From Xanthobacteraceae bacterium (GTDB taxonomy: Bacteria > Pseudomonadota > Alphaproteobacteria > Rhizobiales > Xanthobacteraceae), in NCBI GenBank assembly GCA_029239875.1, contig JARBUD010000002.1, positions 1 to 64,000 on the forward strand: a stretch of 64,000 bases of DNA, read 5' to 3'. The notes beneath the pieces are model-generated. The model searched no databases. It was given only the letters and a program-made list of their open reading frames with translations, and was not told where the DNA came from. This document shows, in pieces, positions 47,634 through 55,643 of this stretch (positions within the stretch are counted from its first letter, which is position 1; each line of letters begins with the position of its first letter). The translations under genes were made by a program, and so were the position numbers.

Positions 47634-48545
47634 ATGGCACACAGGCGCACCGGCGACATCCGCATCGGCGTGTCCGGGTGGACCTACGCCCCCTGGCGCG
47701 GCAATTTCTACCCGAAGGGCGTGACGCAGAAGCGGGAGCTCGCCTTCGCCGCGTCGCGCTTCCCGGCGCTGGAGATCAACGGCACCTTCTATGGGCTGCA
47801 AAGGCCGGATGCCTATGCCCGCTGGGCGCAGGAGACGCCGGACGATTTCGTCTTCGCGGTGAAGGGCTCGCGCTTCATCACTCACACCAAGCGGCTGCGC
47901 GACATCGAGGCGCCGCTGGCGAACTTCCTCGCCTCCGGCCTGCTGCGCCTTGGCCCCAAGCTCGGGCCGCTGCTCTGGCAGTTCCCGCCGAATTTCCGCT
48001 TCGATGCCGGGCTGATGAAGGACTTCTTCGCGCTATTGCCGCACGACACCAGGGCCGCCGCGCGTCTTGCCGGCCGGCACGATCATCGCCTCGACGGGCG
48101 CGACTGGACGCAGACCGACGCAAGGCGCCCGCTGCGCCATGCGGTCGAGATCCGCCATGAGAGCTTCCGCGATCCCGCCTTCATCGAGCTCCTGCGCGCG
48201 CACGACATCGCGCTGGTCTGCGCCGACACGGTGAAATGGCCGCTGCTGATGGATGCCACCGCCGACTTCGTCTATTGCCGCCTGCACGGCTCGCAGGAAC
48301 TCTACCGCTCGCAATACAGCGAGGAGGCGCTGAAGCGCTGGGCGGCGCGGGTGCGGGCTTGGGCGCAGGGCAAACCGATGAAGGACGGCGAGTTCGTGAG
48401 CGAGAAACCGGCCGAGGCCGGCCCGCGCGATGTCTATGTCTTCTTCGACAACACCGACAAGCTGCACGCGCCGCAGGACGCCGCCCGGCTGATGGCGCTG
48501 CTGCATGTGGAGTGGGAGAAGGACGCGCCGGCGCAGGCGGCGTGA
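47634..48545 (+). CDS. DUF72 family protein
   Basis: A 303-aa protein of the DUF72/YecE family with a TIM-barrel-like core. Signature segments: IRIGVSGWTYAPWRGNFYP at the N-terminus, NGTFYGLQRPDAYARWAQ, and VYCRLHGSQELYRSQYSEE near residue 220. It is widely conserved in bacteria; the biochemical function is unknown. The ATG at 47634 has CGGAGGGAAA upstream. Confidence 0.93.
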   Translation: MAHRRTGDIRIGVSGWTYAPWRGNFYPKGVTQKRELAFAASRFPALEINGTFYGLQRPDAYARWAQETPDDFVFAVKGSRFITHTKRLRDIEAPLANFLASGLLRLGPKLGPLLWQFPPNFRFDAGLMKDFFALLPHDTRAAARLAGRHDHRLDGRDWTQTDARRPLRHAVEIRHESFRDPAFIELLRAHDIALVCADTVKWPLLMDATADFVYCRLHGSQELYRSQYSEEALKRWAARVRAWAQGKPMKDGEFVSEKPAEAGPRDVYVFFDNTDKLHAPQDAARLMALLHVEWEKDAPAQAA

Positions 48546-48561
48546 AGGTTCCTCGACCCAC

Positions 48562-48667
48562 CGTCATCCTGAGGTGCGAGCGCAGCGAGCCTCGAAGGAT
48601 GGTCGCTCAAGTGCACCCGGACGAGCATCCTTCGAGGCTGGCCCTCGGCCAGCACCACAGGATGAGG
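48562..48667. repeat. Palindromic CTCATCCTGAGG repeat, copy B
   Basis: 106 nt of the same family as copy A, with the inner pair CTCGAAGGATGGTCGC and GAGCATCCTTCGAGG. It lies between the DUF72 gene and the DJ-1/PfpI gene. Confidence 0.9.
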
Positions 48668-48802
48668 TTGGTCCCGGCGGCCGGAACCTGGCCCCTCGCT
48701 CTCACGATGGCGTGCATTCCCCACGGGCGGCCGGGAACCTCCCCGCCCGCCCGGCGTTCGCCCACGGGAAACCGGCGGGGGATGAATCCCTGGGAGACAT
48801 CC

Positions 48803-49375
48803 ATGCCGAACATTCGCGAATCCCGCGTCCTGATCATCGCCACCGACGGCTTCGAGCAATCCGAACTCACCGTGCCGCGCGACGAGCTGCGCGCCGCCGG
48901 CGCCCGCGTCGAGGTGGCGAGCCCCGGCGGCAAGCCGATCCGCGGCTGGGACGAGAAGGACTGGGGCGAGACGGTCCAGGTCGACCGCGACCTCGCCAGC
49001 GCGCGCGTCGACGATTTCGACGCGCTCGTCATCCCCGGCGGGCAGATCAACCCGGACAAGCTGCGCGCCGACCCCAACGCCATGGGGCTGGTGCGCCGCT
49101 TCCTCGACAGCGGCAAGACGGTCGCCGCCATCTGCCACGGGCCGTGGCTGCTGGTAGAGGCCGATGCGGTGCGCGGGCGCCGCGTCACCTCCTACAAGTC
49201 GATCAAGACCGATGTGAAGAACGCCGGCGGCGAGTGGCTCGACCAGGAGGTGGTGGCGGACGAGGGCATCGTCACCAGCCGGTCGCCGGCCGACCTCAAG
49301 GCCTTCGTCGCCAAGACCGTCGAGGAGATCCAGGAGGGCCGGCACCAGCGCCATTTCGAGCGCAAGGTGGCGTGA
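48803..49375 (+). CDS. DJ-1/PfpI family protein
   Basis: A 190-aa DJ-1/PfpI superfamily protein (type 1 glutamine-amidotransferase fold). The nucleophilic elbow is AAICHGPWLL with the reactive Cys near residue 112. The opening RVLIIATDGFEQSELTVPRDEL and the SYKSIKTDVKNAGGEW loop are typical of PfpI. Members act as peptidase-like stress proteins or glyoxalases/deglycases. GGGAGAC precedes the ATG at 48803. Confidence 0.93.
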   Translation: MPNIRESRVLIIATDGFEQSELTVPRDELRAAGARVEVASPGGKPIRGWDEKDWGETVQVDRDLASARVDDFDALVIPGGQINPDKLRADPNAMGLVRRFLDSGKTVAAICHGPWLLVEADAVRGRRVTSYKSIKTDVKNAGGEWLDQEVVADEGIVTSRSPADLKAFVAKTVEEIQEGRHQRHFERKVA

Positions 49376-49455
49376 GCCTGTCAACGGACGAACGCGGGGA
49401 CTGCGCCGCTGCGGCGCAGTCCCGACGCTATCGCATCAGGGAAGAGAGAAGGCGA

Positions 49456-49863
49456 TCAGGGGCTGATCGGGGTCCGGTTGCCGCCATTGTCGTTGACGGC
49501 GATGGAGGTGCCGATGACGCTGCCGACGATCGCGGTGGTGACGAACACCTGGCCGGCATTGAGGCCGGCGGTGCCGCATCCGGGCGGCCGCACCGCGACG
49601 GTCGTCGAGGCCGGCACCGTGACCGGATTGCCGCCGAAGTCGACCACCGCGCTACCGGGACCCTGGACGCTGACCTGCGTGCCTCCGGGAATGCTCGAGC
49701 CCGGCGTGGCGCGGACGAAGCCGGCGCCGCGATTGACCAGCACCGTGCCCTGCGCGCTGGTCAGGACGCCGCTCGCCGAGCAGGCCCCCTGCGCGTTGGC
49801 GACGCCCGCACTTCCCGCAGCGATGGCCGAGACCACCGCCAGCGTCAGGCAAATACGACTCAT
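49456..49863 (-). CDS. Secreted FecR-like hypothetical protein
   Basis: A 135-aa exported protein with a signal peptide (LTLAVVSAIAAGSAGVANA). The mature part has strands reminiscent of a FecR domain (GTVLVNRGAGFVRATPGSSI, GTQVSVQGPGSAVVDFGG), and two cysteines that may pair. It ends with a hydrophobic segment VFVTTAIVGSVIGTSIAV that could anchor it. Start at 49863 (GGGGGCC upstream); GTG at 49875 is possible. Function unknown. Confidence 0.62.
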   Translation of the reverse strand: MSRICLTLAVVSAIAAGSAGVANAQGACSASGVLTSAQGTVLVNRGAGFVRATPGSSIPGGTQVSVQGPGSAVVDFGGNPVTVPASTTVAVRPPGCGTAGLNAGQVFVTTAIVGSVIGTSIAVNDNGGNRTPISP

Positions 49864-49950
49864 CTCGGCCCCCACCGCCGTTACATGGACAAAATGTCTC
49901 AGATTGCCGCGGTTCTGGCAAGCGAGGGCGCGCCAGCGGGAAGTTTTGTG

Positions 49951-50027
49951 TGGCCTCCCGGATAGGATTCGAACCTATGACCCCAGGTTTAGGAAACCTG
50001 TGCTCTATCCTGCTGAGCTACCGGGAG
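49951..50027 (-). tRNA. tRNA-Arg (CCT)
   Basis: A 77-nt tRNA with encoded CCA. The acceptor stem CTCCCGG pairs with CCGGGAG, the D arm is GCTCAGCAGGATAGAGC, the anticodon loop TTCCTAA has CCT, and the T loop is GGTTCGAATCC. Reads rare AGG codons. Confidence 0.95.
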
Positions 50028-50274
50028 AGACCGCGCGTAGATGACTCCAATCGGTGTCCGCGATCAAGAGGGCATTAGCCTGTGCCGCACCGGTATAATA
50101 GCGCCGCCGGCTTCCCGTAAGACAGGCGGGCGCCAATATCGTGGGCAAGCGGGCGGTCTTGCGCTATGGTTAACCGTCGCGGTGATGATCGACCGCGGCG
50201 CTCTGGAGCGCTCCGGCCCGGATGCCTCGTCCGGGCACAGGGGTGTTTTCCAGCTGGGATGGCCGAGGACGATC

Positions 50275-51105
50275 ATGCCGGGACGCGTGAGGGCGCCCTC
50301 TTCATCACCCGCTTCTGCGCCGGCCCCTGCCGCGCGGCGCCCCCTTGCTGCACGCTTCACGCTGGGCTGCCTCCTCGCGGCCCTCGCCTTCGCTCCGGCG
50401 CAGGCCGAGCCGGACGCCTGTCCCGACCGCTATGCCGAGAAGGGCCGCGTCTCCGTGATCGGCCCGGCCGGTGACCTCGTACTGGCGGATGGCGCCGTGC
50501 TGCGCCTCGCCGGGCTCTCGGCCGCCGGCGCCGAAACCGAGTTGCGCACGGCGTTGAACGACATGGTTGTCAGCCGCGACGTCGCCATCGCGGCCGGCCC
50601 GAAGGATCGCTACGGCCGGCTCCCCGGCCTCGTGCGCCTCGACGGCGAAACGGAGAGCCTGCAGGCGGCTTTGCTCGCCCGTGGCCTTGCCGTGGCCCGG
50701 CCGGAACAAGGCTTCCTCGGCTGCATGACGGCGCTCCTCGCCGCCGAGCGGCCGGCGCGCGAGGCGGGCCGCGGCGTCTGGGCCGGACTGCCGCTCGACG
50801 CCCGCAATGTCTCCGCGATCCGCGCCCGGCAGGGGCGTTTCACGATCGTGGCAGGCCGCGTGCTGAGTGTTGGAAACACGCGCACGTTGGGCTACCTCAA
50901 TTTCGGCCCGGTTTGGCGGCAGGACATGACCGGACGGCTGCCGCCGTCGACGCGAGTCGCGCTGGAGGCCCGCGGGACGGATCCGGCGGCGCTCACGGGC
51001 AAGCGCGTGGCTTTGCGCGGCACCGTGACGGAATCCGGCGGGCCGGCGATCGAGCTGCGCTTCGCGGAACAGGTCGAGGACGCGAGGCGGACGGGGGAAG
51101 AGTGA
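50275..51105 (+). CDS. Thermonuclease (SNase)-fold secreted protein
   Basis: A 276-aa exported protein. Signal peptide around residues 25-43 (FTLGCLLAALAFAPAQA). The mature protein has an OB/SNase-like core: GRVSVIGPAGDLVLADGAVLRLAGL, then KDRYGRLPGLVRLDGETESLQAALLARGLAVARPE, as in thermonuclease-like domains. The catalytic Arg/Asp/Glu set is only partly evident, so nuclease activity is uncertain. ATG at 50275 has GAGGA upstream. It overlaps the M48 gene by GTGA. Confidence 0.75.
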   Translation: MPGRVRAPSSSPASAPAPAARRPLAARFTLGCLLAALAFAPAQAEPDACPDRYAEKGRVSVIGPAGDLVLADGAVLRLAGLSAAGAETELRTALNDMVVSRDVAIAAGPKDRYGRLPGLVRLDGETESLQAALLARGLAVARPEQGFLGCMTALLAAERPAREAGRGVWAGLPLDARNVSAIRARQGRFTIVAGRVLSVGNTRTLGYLNFGPVWRQDMTGRLPPSTRVALEARGTDPAALTGKRVALRGTVTESGGPAIELRFAEQVEDARRTGEE

Positions 51106-52631
51106 GGGGATCGTTGCGCAGAGGCGGCACAGGCCGGCCGGGACGAGGTGCGGGAACGCACGCGCGGTCGCATGCCCTTGCGCGCGCCTTCGTGCTCGCC
51201 CTCGCGCTCGGCGCCTCCCTGCTGCTCGGCGCCTGCGCCGCGCTCAACGATTCCACCAGCGCCACCGCGCCCACGCCGCCGCCGCGCCTGGAAGAGACGC
51301 TCTCCCCGGCGCAGCGCCAGGAGCATGAGCGCCTCGTCGCCTCCTATGGCGGCGCCTACAACAACCCCAAGCTCCAGGCGCAGATCGAGGGCGTGGTGAA
51401 CCGGCTGGTCGCCGCCTCCGAGCGGCCGAACCTGCATTACCGCGTCACCATCCTCAATTCGCCGGCGGTGAACGCCTTCGCCCTACCCAACGGCTCGCTC
51501 TACGTGACGCGAGGCCTGCTCTCGCTCGCCTCCGACAATTCCGAGCTCGCCTCGGTGCTGTCGCACGAGATGGCGCATGTCATCGCCAACCATGCGGCGA
51601 CGCGCGAGGACCAGATGAAGCAGGCGGTGCTGGTCAGCCGCGTCATCTCCGACGTCGTCAACGATTCCGACCTCGGCGCGCTGGCGCTGGCGCGCAGCCG
51701 CATCTCGCTCGCCTCGTTCTCGCGCGGGCAGGAGCTGGAGGCGGATGCCATCGGCGTCGGTATCAGCGCCCGCGCCGGCTTCGACCCCTACGGCGCCGAG
51801 CGCTTCCTCACCACCATGGGCCGGCAGGCCTCGATCCGCTCCTCCTCGATGAGCCAGAGTGCCAGCGCAGACACTACAGACTTCCTGGCGAGCCACCCGG
51901 CGACGCCGGAGCGCATCTCCATCGTCATGGCCAATGCGCGCGAATACGCCTCCCCGGACAAGCCGGGCGAGCGCGACCGCAAGCAGTATCTCGCCGCCAT
52001 CGACGGCCTCGTCTATGGCGACGACCCGAAGGAAGGCTTCGTGCGTGGCCGGCGCTTCTTCCATCCCAAGCTCGGCTTCACCTTCACCGCGCCGGAAGGC
52101 TTCACGCTGGAGAACACCTCGCAGGCGGTGCTCGGCGCCAGCACCTCCGGCCGCGAGGCGCTGCGGCTCGACGCAGTGCGGGTCGCCGGCGACCAGTCGC
52201 TGGCGCAGTACCTCTCGTCGGGCTGGATCGAGGGCGTGGAGATATCGACGGTGGAGAGCCTGGTGCTGAACGGCTTCCCCGCCGCGACCGCGGTGGCGCG
52301 CGGCGAGCAATGGTCGTTCCGCATGTTCGCCATCCGCTTCGGCAGCGACGTCTACCGGCTGATCTTCGCCGCGCGCGAGCTCACCCCCGAGCTCGACAAG
52401 CAGTTCCGCGAGGCGGCGGAAACCTTCCGCCGCGTCTCGATCGAGGAGGCGGAGAACGTCAAGCCGCTGCGCATCCGCATCGTCACGGCGGGGCTGACCG
52501 ACAATATCGAGCGCGTGGCGGCGAAGATGGACGTGCAGGACCGCGCGCTGGAGCGCTTCCTGGTGCTCAACGGGCTGCAGAAGGGCGACAAGCTCTCCTA
52601 TGGCGAGCAGTACAAGATCATCGCCGAGTAG
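51102..52631 (+). CDS. M48-family metalloprotease lipoprotein
   Basis: A 509-aa putative lipoprotein peptidase. The signal ends in a lipobox (LLLGAC, Cys near residue 46). The zinc site is HEMAHVIANH near residue 157, with the third ligand Glu in SFSRGQELEADAIGVG. The C-terminal region has a LysM-like segment (RALERFLVLNGLQKGDKLSYGEQYKII). It is of the BepA/YfgC type, a periplasmic outer-membrane quality-control protease. The GTG start at 51102 overlaps the previous stop. Confidence 0.9.
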   Translation: MRGSLRRGGTGRPGRGAGTHARSHALARAFVLALALGASLLLGACAALNDSTSATAPTPPPRLEETLSPAQRQEHERLVASYGGAYNNPKLQAQIEGVVNRLVAASERPNLHYRVTILNSPAVNAFALPNGSLYVTRGLLSLASDNSELASVLSHEMAHVIANHAATREDQMKQAVLVSRVISDVVNDSDLGALALARSRISLASFSRGQELEADAIGVGISARAGFDPYGAERFLTTMGRQASIRSSSMSQSASADTTDFLASHPATPERISIVMANAREYASPDKPGERDRKQYLAAIDGLVYGDDPKEGFVRGRRFFHPKLGFTFTAPEGFTLENTSQAVLGASTSGREALRLDAVRVAGDQSLAQYLSSGWIEGVEISTVESLVLNGFPAATAVARGEQWSFRMFAIRFGSDVYRLIFAARELTPELDKQFREAAETFRRVSIEEAENVKPLRIRIVTAGLTDNIERVAAKMDVQDRALERFLVLNGLQKGDKLSYGEQYKIIAE

Positions 52632-52648
52632 GGGTGGGGCGGATTGAG

Positions 52649-52705
52649 GCGCACCCGGACGAGCATCCTTCGAGGCCCGGCTGCGCCGGGCACCTCAGGA
52701 TGAGG
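52649..52705. repeat. CTCATCCTGAGG repeat, partial copy C1
   Basis: 57 nt carrying only the right half of the family (GAGCATCCTTCGAGGCCCGG to CACCTCAGGATGAGG). It is followed by the intact hairpin at 52736-52779. Confidence 0.85.
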
Positions 52706-52735
52706 TCGCGTGGGGGCCTTTTCTTCCAGAAACCA

Positions 52736-52779
52736 CCTCATCCTGAGGTGCTCGGGCAAGGCCCGAGCACCTCAGGATG
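52736..52779. repeat. CTCATCCTGAGG repeat, hairpin copy C2
   Basis: 44 nt made of 19-bp arms (CATCCTGAGGTGCTCGGGC) with a 3-nt AAG loop, perfectly paired. It lies between the convergent M48 and rpoH genes and could terminate either transcript. Confidence 0.88.
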
Positions 52780-52815
52780 TTCATCCGGCAAAAGGTCGTC
52801 CGGACGACATGCCCC

Positions 52816-53697
52816 TCACGCCGAGAACGCCCCCGCGGGCACGTCGGGGCTGCGGGTCAGGGCGATGCGCAGCTTCTCGATGGCGCGGCTCTCGATCTGC
52901 CGCACCCGCTCCTTGGAGATGCCGAGCCGGGCGCCCAGCACTTCCAGCGTCTCGCCCTCCTCGGTGAGCCGGCGCGCCTTGATGATGCGGAACTCGCGCT
53001 CGTTGAGGCCGCGCAGCGCGCCCTGCAGCCAGCGCCGGCGGCGCTCGCCGTCGATCTCCATCGACACCTGCTCGTCGGGGAGCGGATCGCCCGCCACGAG
53101 CTGGTCCATGCGCTCGGCGCCGTCCTCGTCGCCCATCGTCAGCGGCGCGTTGAGCGACAGGTCGGGAACGTTGAGCCGCGCATCCATGCGCGCCACCTCG
53201 ATCTCGCTCACCCCGAGCTTCTCGGCGATGGAGCGGTGCATCTCCTCGCGGGTGATCTCGCCGGCCCCGCCATTGGCCCGCTCGAGCTTGGCGCGCACGC
53301 GGCGCAGGTTGAAGAACAGCGCCTTCTGGCCGGAGGAGGTGCCGCCGCGCACGATCGACCAGTTGCGCAGCACATAGTCCTGGATCGCCGCGCGGATCCA
53401 CCAGGAGGCATAGGTGGCGAAGCGCACCTCATGGGTGGTCTCGAAGCGGGAGGCGGCCTCCATCAGGCCGATATGGCCCTCCTGGATCAGGTCGGGCATG
53501 GGCAGGCCGTAATTGCGGAAGCGGCGGGCGATGGCGATGGCGAGGCGCATATGCGCATGGATCAGCGCGTGCAGCGCCTTCTCGTCATGCTCCTCTGCCC
53601 AGCGGCGGGCGAGCTCGTACTCTTCAGAGCGTTCGAGCAGCGGCGCTGCCATCGCCGCGCGCGCGATCTGGGTGCTGCGGCCGGCCTTGTCGCTCAT
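52816..53697 (-). CDS. rpoH: RNA polymerase sigma-32-type factor (RpoH)
   Basis: A 293-aa heat-shock/oxidative-stress sigma factor. Region 2.4 is around VRFATYASWWIRAAIQDYVL (91-110). The RpoH box is QKALFFNLRRVRAKL (124-138), diagnostic of the group. The region 4.2 helix-turn-helix is LGARLGISKERVRQIESRA. GGGGAG precedes the ATG. Hyphomicrobiales often encode two RpoH proteins and this may be either. It is convergent with the M48 gene. Confidence 0.94.
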   Translation of the reverse strand: MSDKAGRSTQIARAAMAAPLLERSEEYELARRWAEEHDEKALHALIHAHMRLAIAIARRFRNYGLPMPDLIQEGHIGLMEAASRFETTHEVRFATYASWWIRAAIQDYVLRNWSIVRGGTSSGQKALFFNLRRVRAKLERANGGAGEITREEMHRSIAEKLGVSEIEVARMDARLNVPDLSLNAPLTMGDEDGAERMDQLVAGDPLPDEQVSMEIDGERRRRWLQGALRGLNEREFRIIKARRLTEEGETLEVLGARLGISKERVRQIESRAIEKLRIALTRSPDVPAGAFSA

Positions 53698-53835
53698 GCG
53701 CGTCTCCCCGAATTGTCGGGACCTGCGCCGCCGCGTGCACGCGGCAAGCGCCGGGCCCGAATGGGGCTAGAACGCGACAGGAAGCGGAAAGTTCCGTATG
53801 CGGTCGGGCATCGCTTTGAACTAGGGCCGGATGCC

Positions 53836-53868
53836 CAAAAGAAAAGGCCCGGCGCGGGGCCGGGCCTT
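53836..53868 (-). terminator. Rho-independent terminator of carD
   Basis: AAGGCCCGGC/GCCGGGCCTT hairpin with a 5-nt loop, followed on the minus strand by TTTTCTTTT, 27 nt after the carD stop. Confidence 0.9.
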
Positions 53869-53894
53869 GGGTCTTTGTTCGAGGACGGCGCCGC

Positions 53895-54503
53895 TCAGGC
53901 AGCCGCTTCCTCGGTGTCCGTCTCTTCCTCGGCGGCGTCGAGCTCGGCCTCGGCTTCCGCCTCGCCCTTGCCGGCGCGGCGCGGGCCTTTGAGCAGGTTC
54001 TGCTCGATCAGCTTGATCGCCTCGGTCTCGGTGAGGTTATCGACGGCGGCGAGCTCGCGCGCCATGCGATCGAGCGCGGCCTCGTAGAGCTGGCGCTCGG
54101 AATAGGACTGCTCGGGCTGGGCCTCGGAACGGTAGAGGTCGCGCACGACCTCCGAGATCGCGACGAGATCGCCGGAATTGATCTTGGCCTCGTATTCTTG
54201 CGCGCGGCGGCTCCACATGGTGCGCTTCACGCGGGCGCGGCCCTTCAGGGTCTCCAGCGCCTTCTTCAGGATGGTGGGCTCGGAGAGCTTGCGCATGCCG
54301 ACGGAGGCGATCTTCGGGACAGGCACGCGCAGCGTCATCTTGTCCTTCTCGAAATGGATCACGAAGAGCTCGAGCTTGAAGCCCGCCACTTCCTGTTCCT
54401 CGATCGAGGTGATGCGTCCAACGCCATGGGACGGGTAGACGATGTGCTCGCCCGTCTTGAAGCCCTGGCGGATATTGGTGGACGGCTTCTTGGTCGACGT
54501 CAT
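53895..54503 (-). CDS. carD: CarD family transcription regulator
   Basis: A 202-aa regulator that binds RNA polymerase beta and stabilises open complexes. The N-terminal interaction domain reads QGFKTGEHIVYPSHGVGRIT, followed by FEKDKMTLRVPVPKIASVGMR. The helical DNA-binding part has SRRAQEYEAKINSGDL. The tail is acidic (AEAEAELDAAEEETDTEEAAA). AGGAGC precedes the start. The promoter is at 54766-54793 with a 256-nt leader. Confidence 0.95.
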   Translation of the reverse strand: MTSTKKPSTNIRQGFKTGEHIVYPSHGVGRITSIEEQEVAGFKLELFVIHFEKDKMTLRVPVPKIASVGMRKLSEPTILKKALETLKGRARVKRTMWSRRAQEYEAKINSGDLVAISEVVRDLYRSEAQPEQSYSERQLYEAALDRMARELAAVDNLTETEAIKLIEQNLLKGPRRAGKGEAEAEAELDAAEEETDTEEAAA

Positions 54504-54765
54504 GCTGTGCCTGCTCCTGGGTCTCGGTTCTCACCGGCGCCGCGTCGCCCTCGGCGCGCTGCCGCCTGCGGCTCGTCCGCAGGGAAAAGAAACACCCCGG
54601 CGCCCCGCGGATGCGGGAGCCGTACTTCAGCCGTCGACGGAAAACTCAGGGAAGCCCCGCATGCGATATCCGCACGCTGGACGATGGCCCGACATAGATT
54701 CCGGGAAGGGCGCTCCAGTTCGGGAGCGTTGCACCATGGCAAACCCATTCGACTGCACGAAGGGC
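54504..54765. other. carD leader region
   Basis: About 260 nt with no gene on either strand; with the promoter region the fdxA-carD gap is 387 nt. It would be the 5' leader of carD if the promoter at 54766-54793 is used. No known RNA class was recognised. Confidence 0.4.
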
Positions 54766-54793
54766 CTTATAGCACAAATCCCGTGAGAATCAA
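54766..54793 (-). promoter_or_regulatory. Candidate sigma-70 promoter of carD
   Basis: On the minus strand TTGATT (-35, 54788-54793), a 16-nt spacer, and TATAAG (-10, 54766-54771). It would produce a leader of about 250 nt before carD, long enough for further regulation. Confidence 0.55.
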
Positions 54794-54890
54794 AATACTG
54801 CCGCATTGCAGCGCAAGACGCGCCGCCACCGCTGACTCGGGCAGCGGCGGGCGACGTCATGGTTCACAGCGTGCCTCAGGGGCAGCGCGC

Positions 54891-55226
54891 TCAGTCCTGC
54901 TTACCCGGTTCGGGGGACAGATACTGTAGCTTGTCGGGCACACCGTCCCACTCCTTTGCCTCGGGGAGCGGGTCCTTGCGATCGGTGATGTTCGGCCAGA
55001 CCTTGGCGTATTCGGCGTTGAGCGAAAGCCATTTGTCGAGCCCCGGCTCGGTGTCCGGCTTGATCGCCTCGGCCGGGCATTCCGGCTCGCACACGCCGCA
55101 GTCGATGCACTCGTCCGGGTGGATGACCAGGAAGTTCTCGCCTTCGTAGAAGCAGTCCACCGGGCACACGGAGACGCAGTCGGTGTATTTGCACTTGATG
55201 CAATTATCCGTGACTACGTAGGTCAT
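54891..55226 (-). CDS. fdxA: Seven-iron ferredoxin FdxA
   Basis: A 111-aa 7Fe ferredoxin. Cluster cysteines are in [21 protein letters not shown] and [16 protein letters not shown], which hold a [3Fe-4S] and a [4Fe-4S] cluster. The C-terminal half ([19 protein letters not shown]) is family-typical. It is an electron carrier, on the same strand between an S4 RNA-binding gene and carD. GGAGACCGG precedes the ATG. Confidence 0.96.
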   Translation of the reverse strand: MTYVVTDNCIKCKYTDCVSVCPVDCFYEGENFLVIHPDECIDCGVCEPECPAEAIKPDTEPGLDKWLSLNAEYAKVWPNITDRKDPLPEAKEWDGVPDKLQYLSPEPGKQD

Positions 55227-55313
55227 TCATCCGGTCTCCGTACGGCGGGTGTGAATTGAGCCCGCGGCGCTCCGTAGCGCACCTCTCCGAGAGTCGCAAG
55301 GAACATGAGGTGA

Positions 55314-55622
55314 TCACGGCGCATGGCTGTCCGGCGATTCCGGCGCCTGCACCTCCACATAGGTCGTGGCGGCGGCGCGCGCATCCCCCCGGCGCTCGAT
55401 AAATCCGGTGACGCGCCACAGCCTCACGCGGGAATCGAGGCTGATGGTCAGCACGTCGCCGAGCCTTACCTGATGGCTCGGGGCGGTGACGCGGGTGCCG
55501 TTGAGCCGGATGCGGCCGGCCTTCACCAGCGCCGCGGCACTTGAGCGCGTGCGCACGCAGCGCGCATGCCAGAGCCAGACATCGAGGCGGTGGCGGCCGG
55601 AATTGCCCGCATCTTCGGCCAC
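55314..55622 (-). CDS. S4-domain RNA-binding protein (Hsp15-like)
   Basis: A 102-aa protein with an S4 fold: RLDVWLWHARCVRTRSSAAALV and KAGRIRLNGTRVTAPSHQVRLGD. Like Hsp15 it may bind stalled 50S subunits. Starts at GTG 55622, 21 nt after the helicase gene, so it is in the same operon. Confidence 0.9.
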   Translation of the reverse strand: MAEDAGNSGRHRLDVWLWHARCVRTRSSAAALVKAGRIRLNGTRVTAPSHQVRLGDVLTISLDSRVRLWRVTGFIERRGDARAAATTYVEVQAPESPDSHAP

Positions 55623-55643
55623 CCGCGTCGCCTCGCCCGGCGC

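Noticed and set aside
46665-47885. A 406-codon open frame on the minus strand
   Set aside because: Antisense of the potC-type permease and DUF72 genes.
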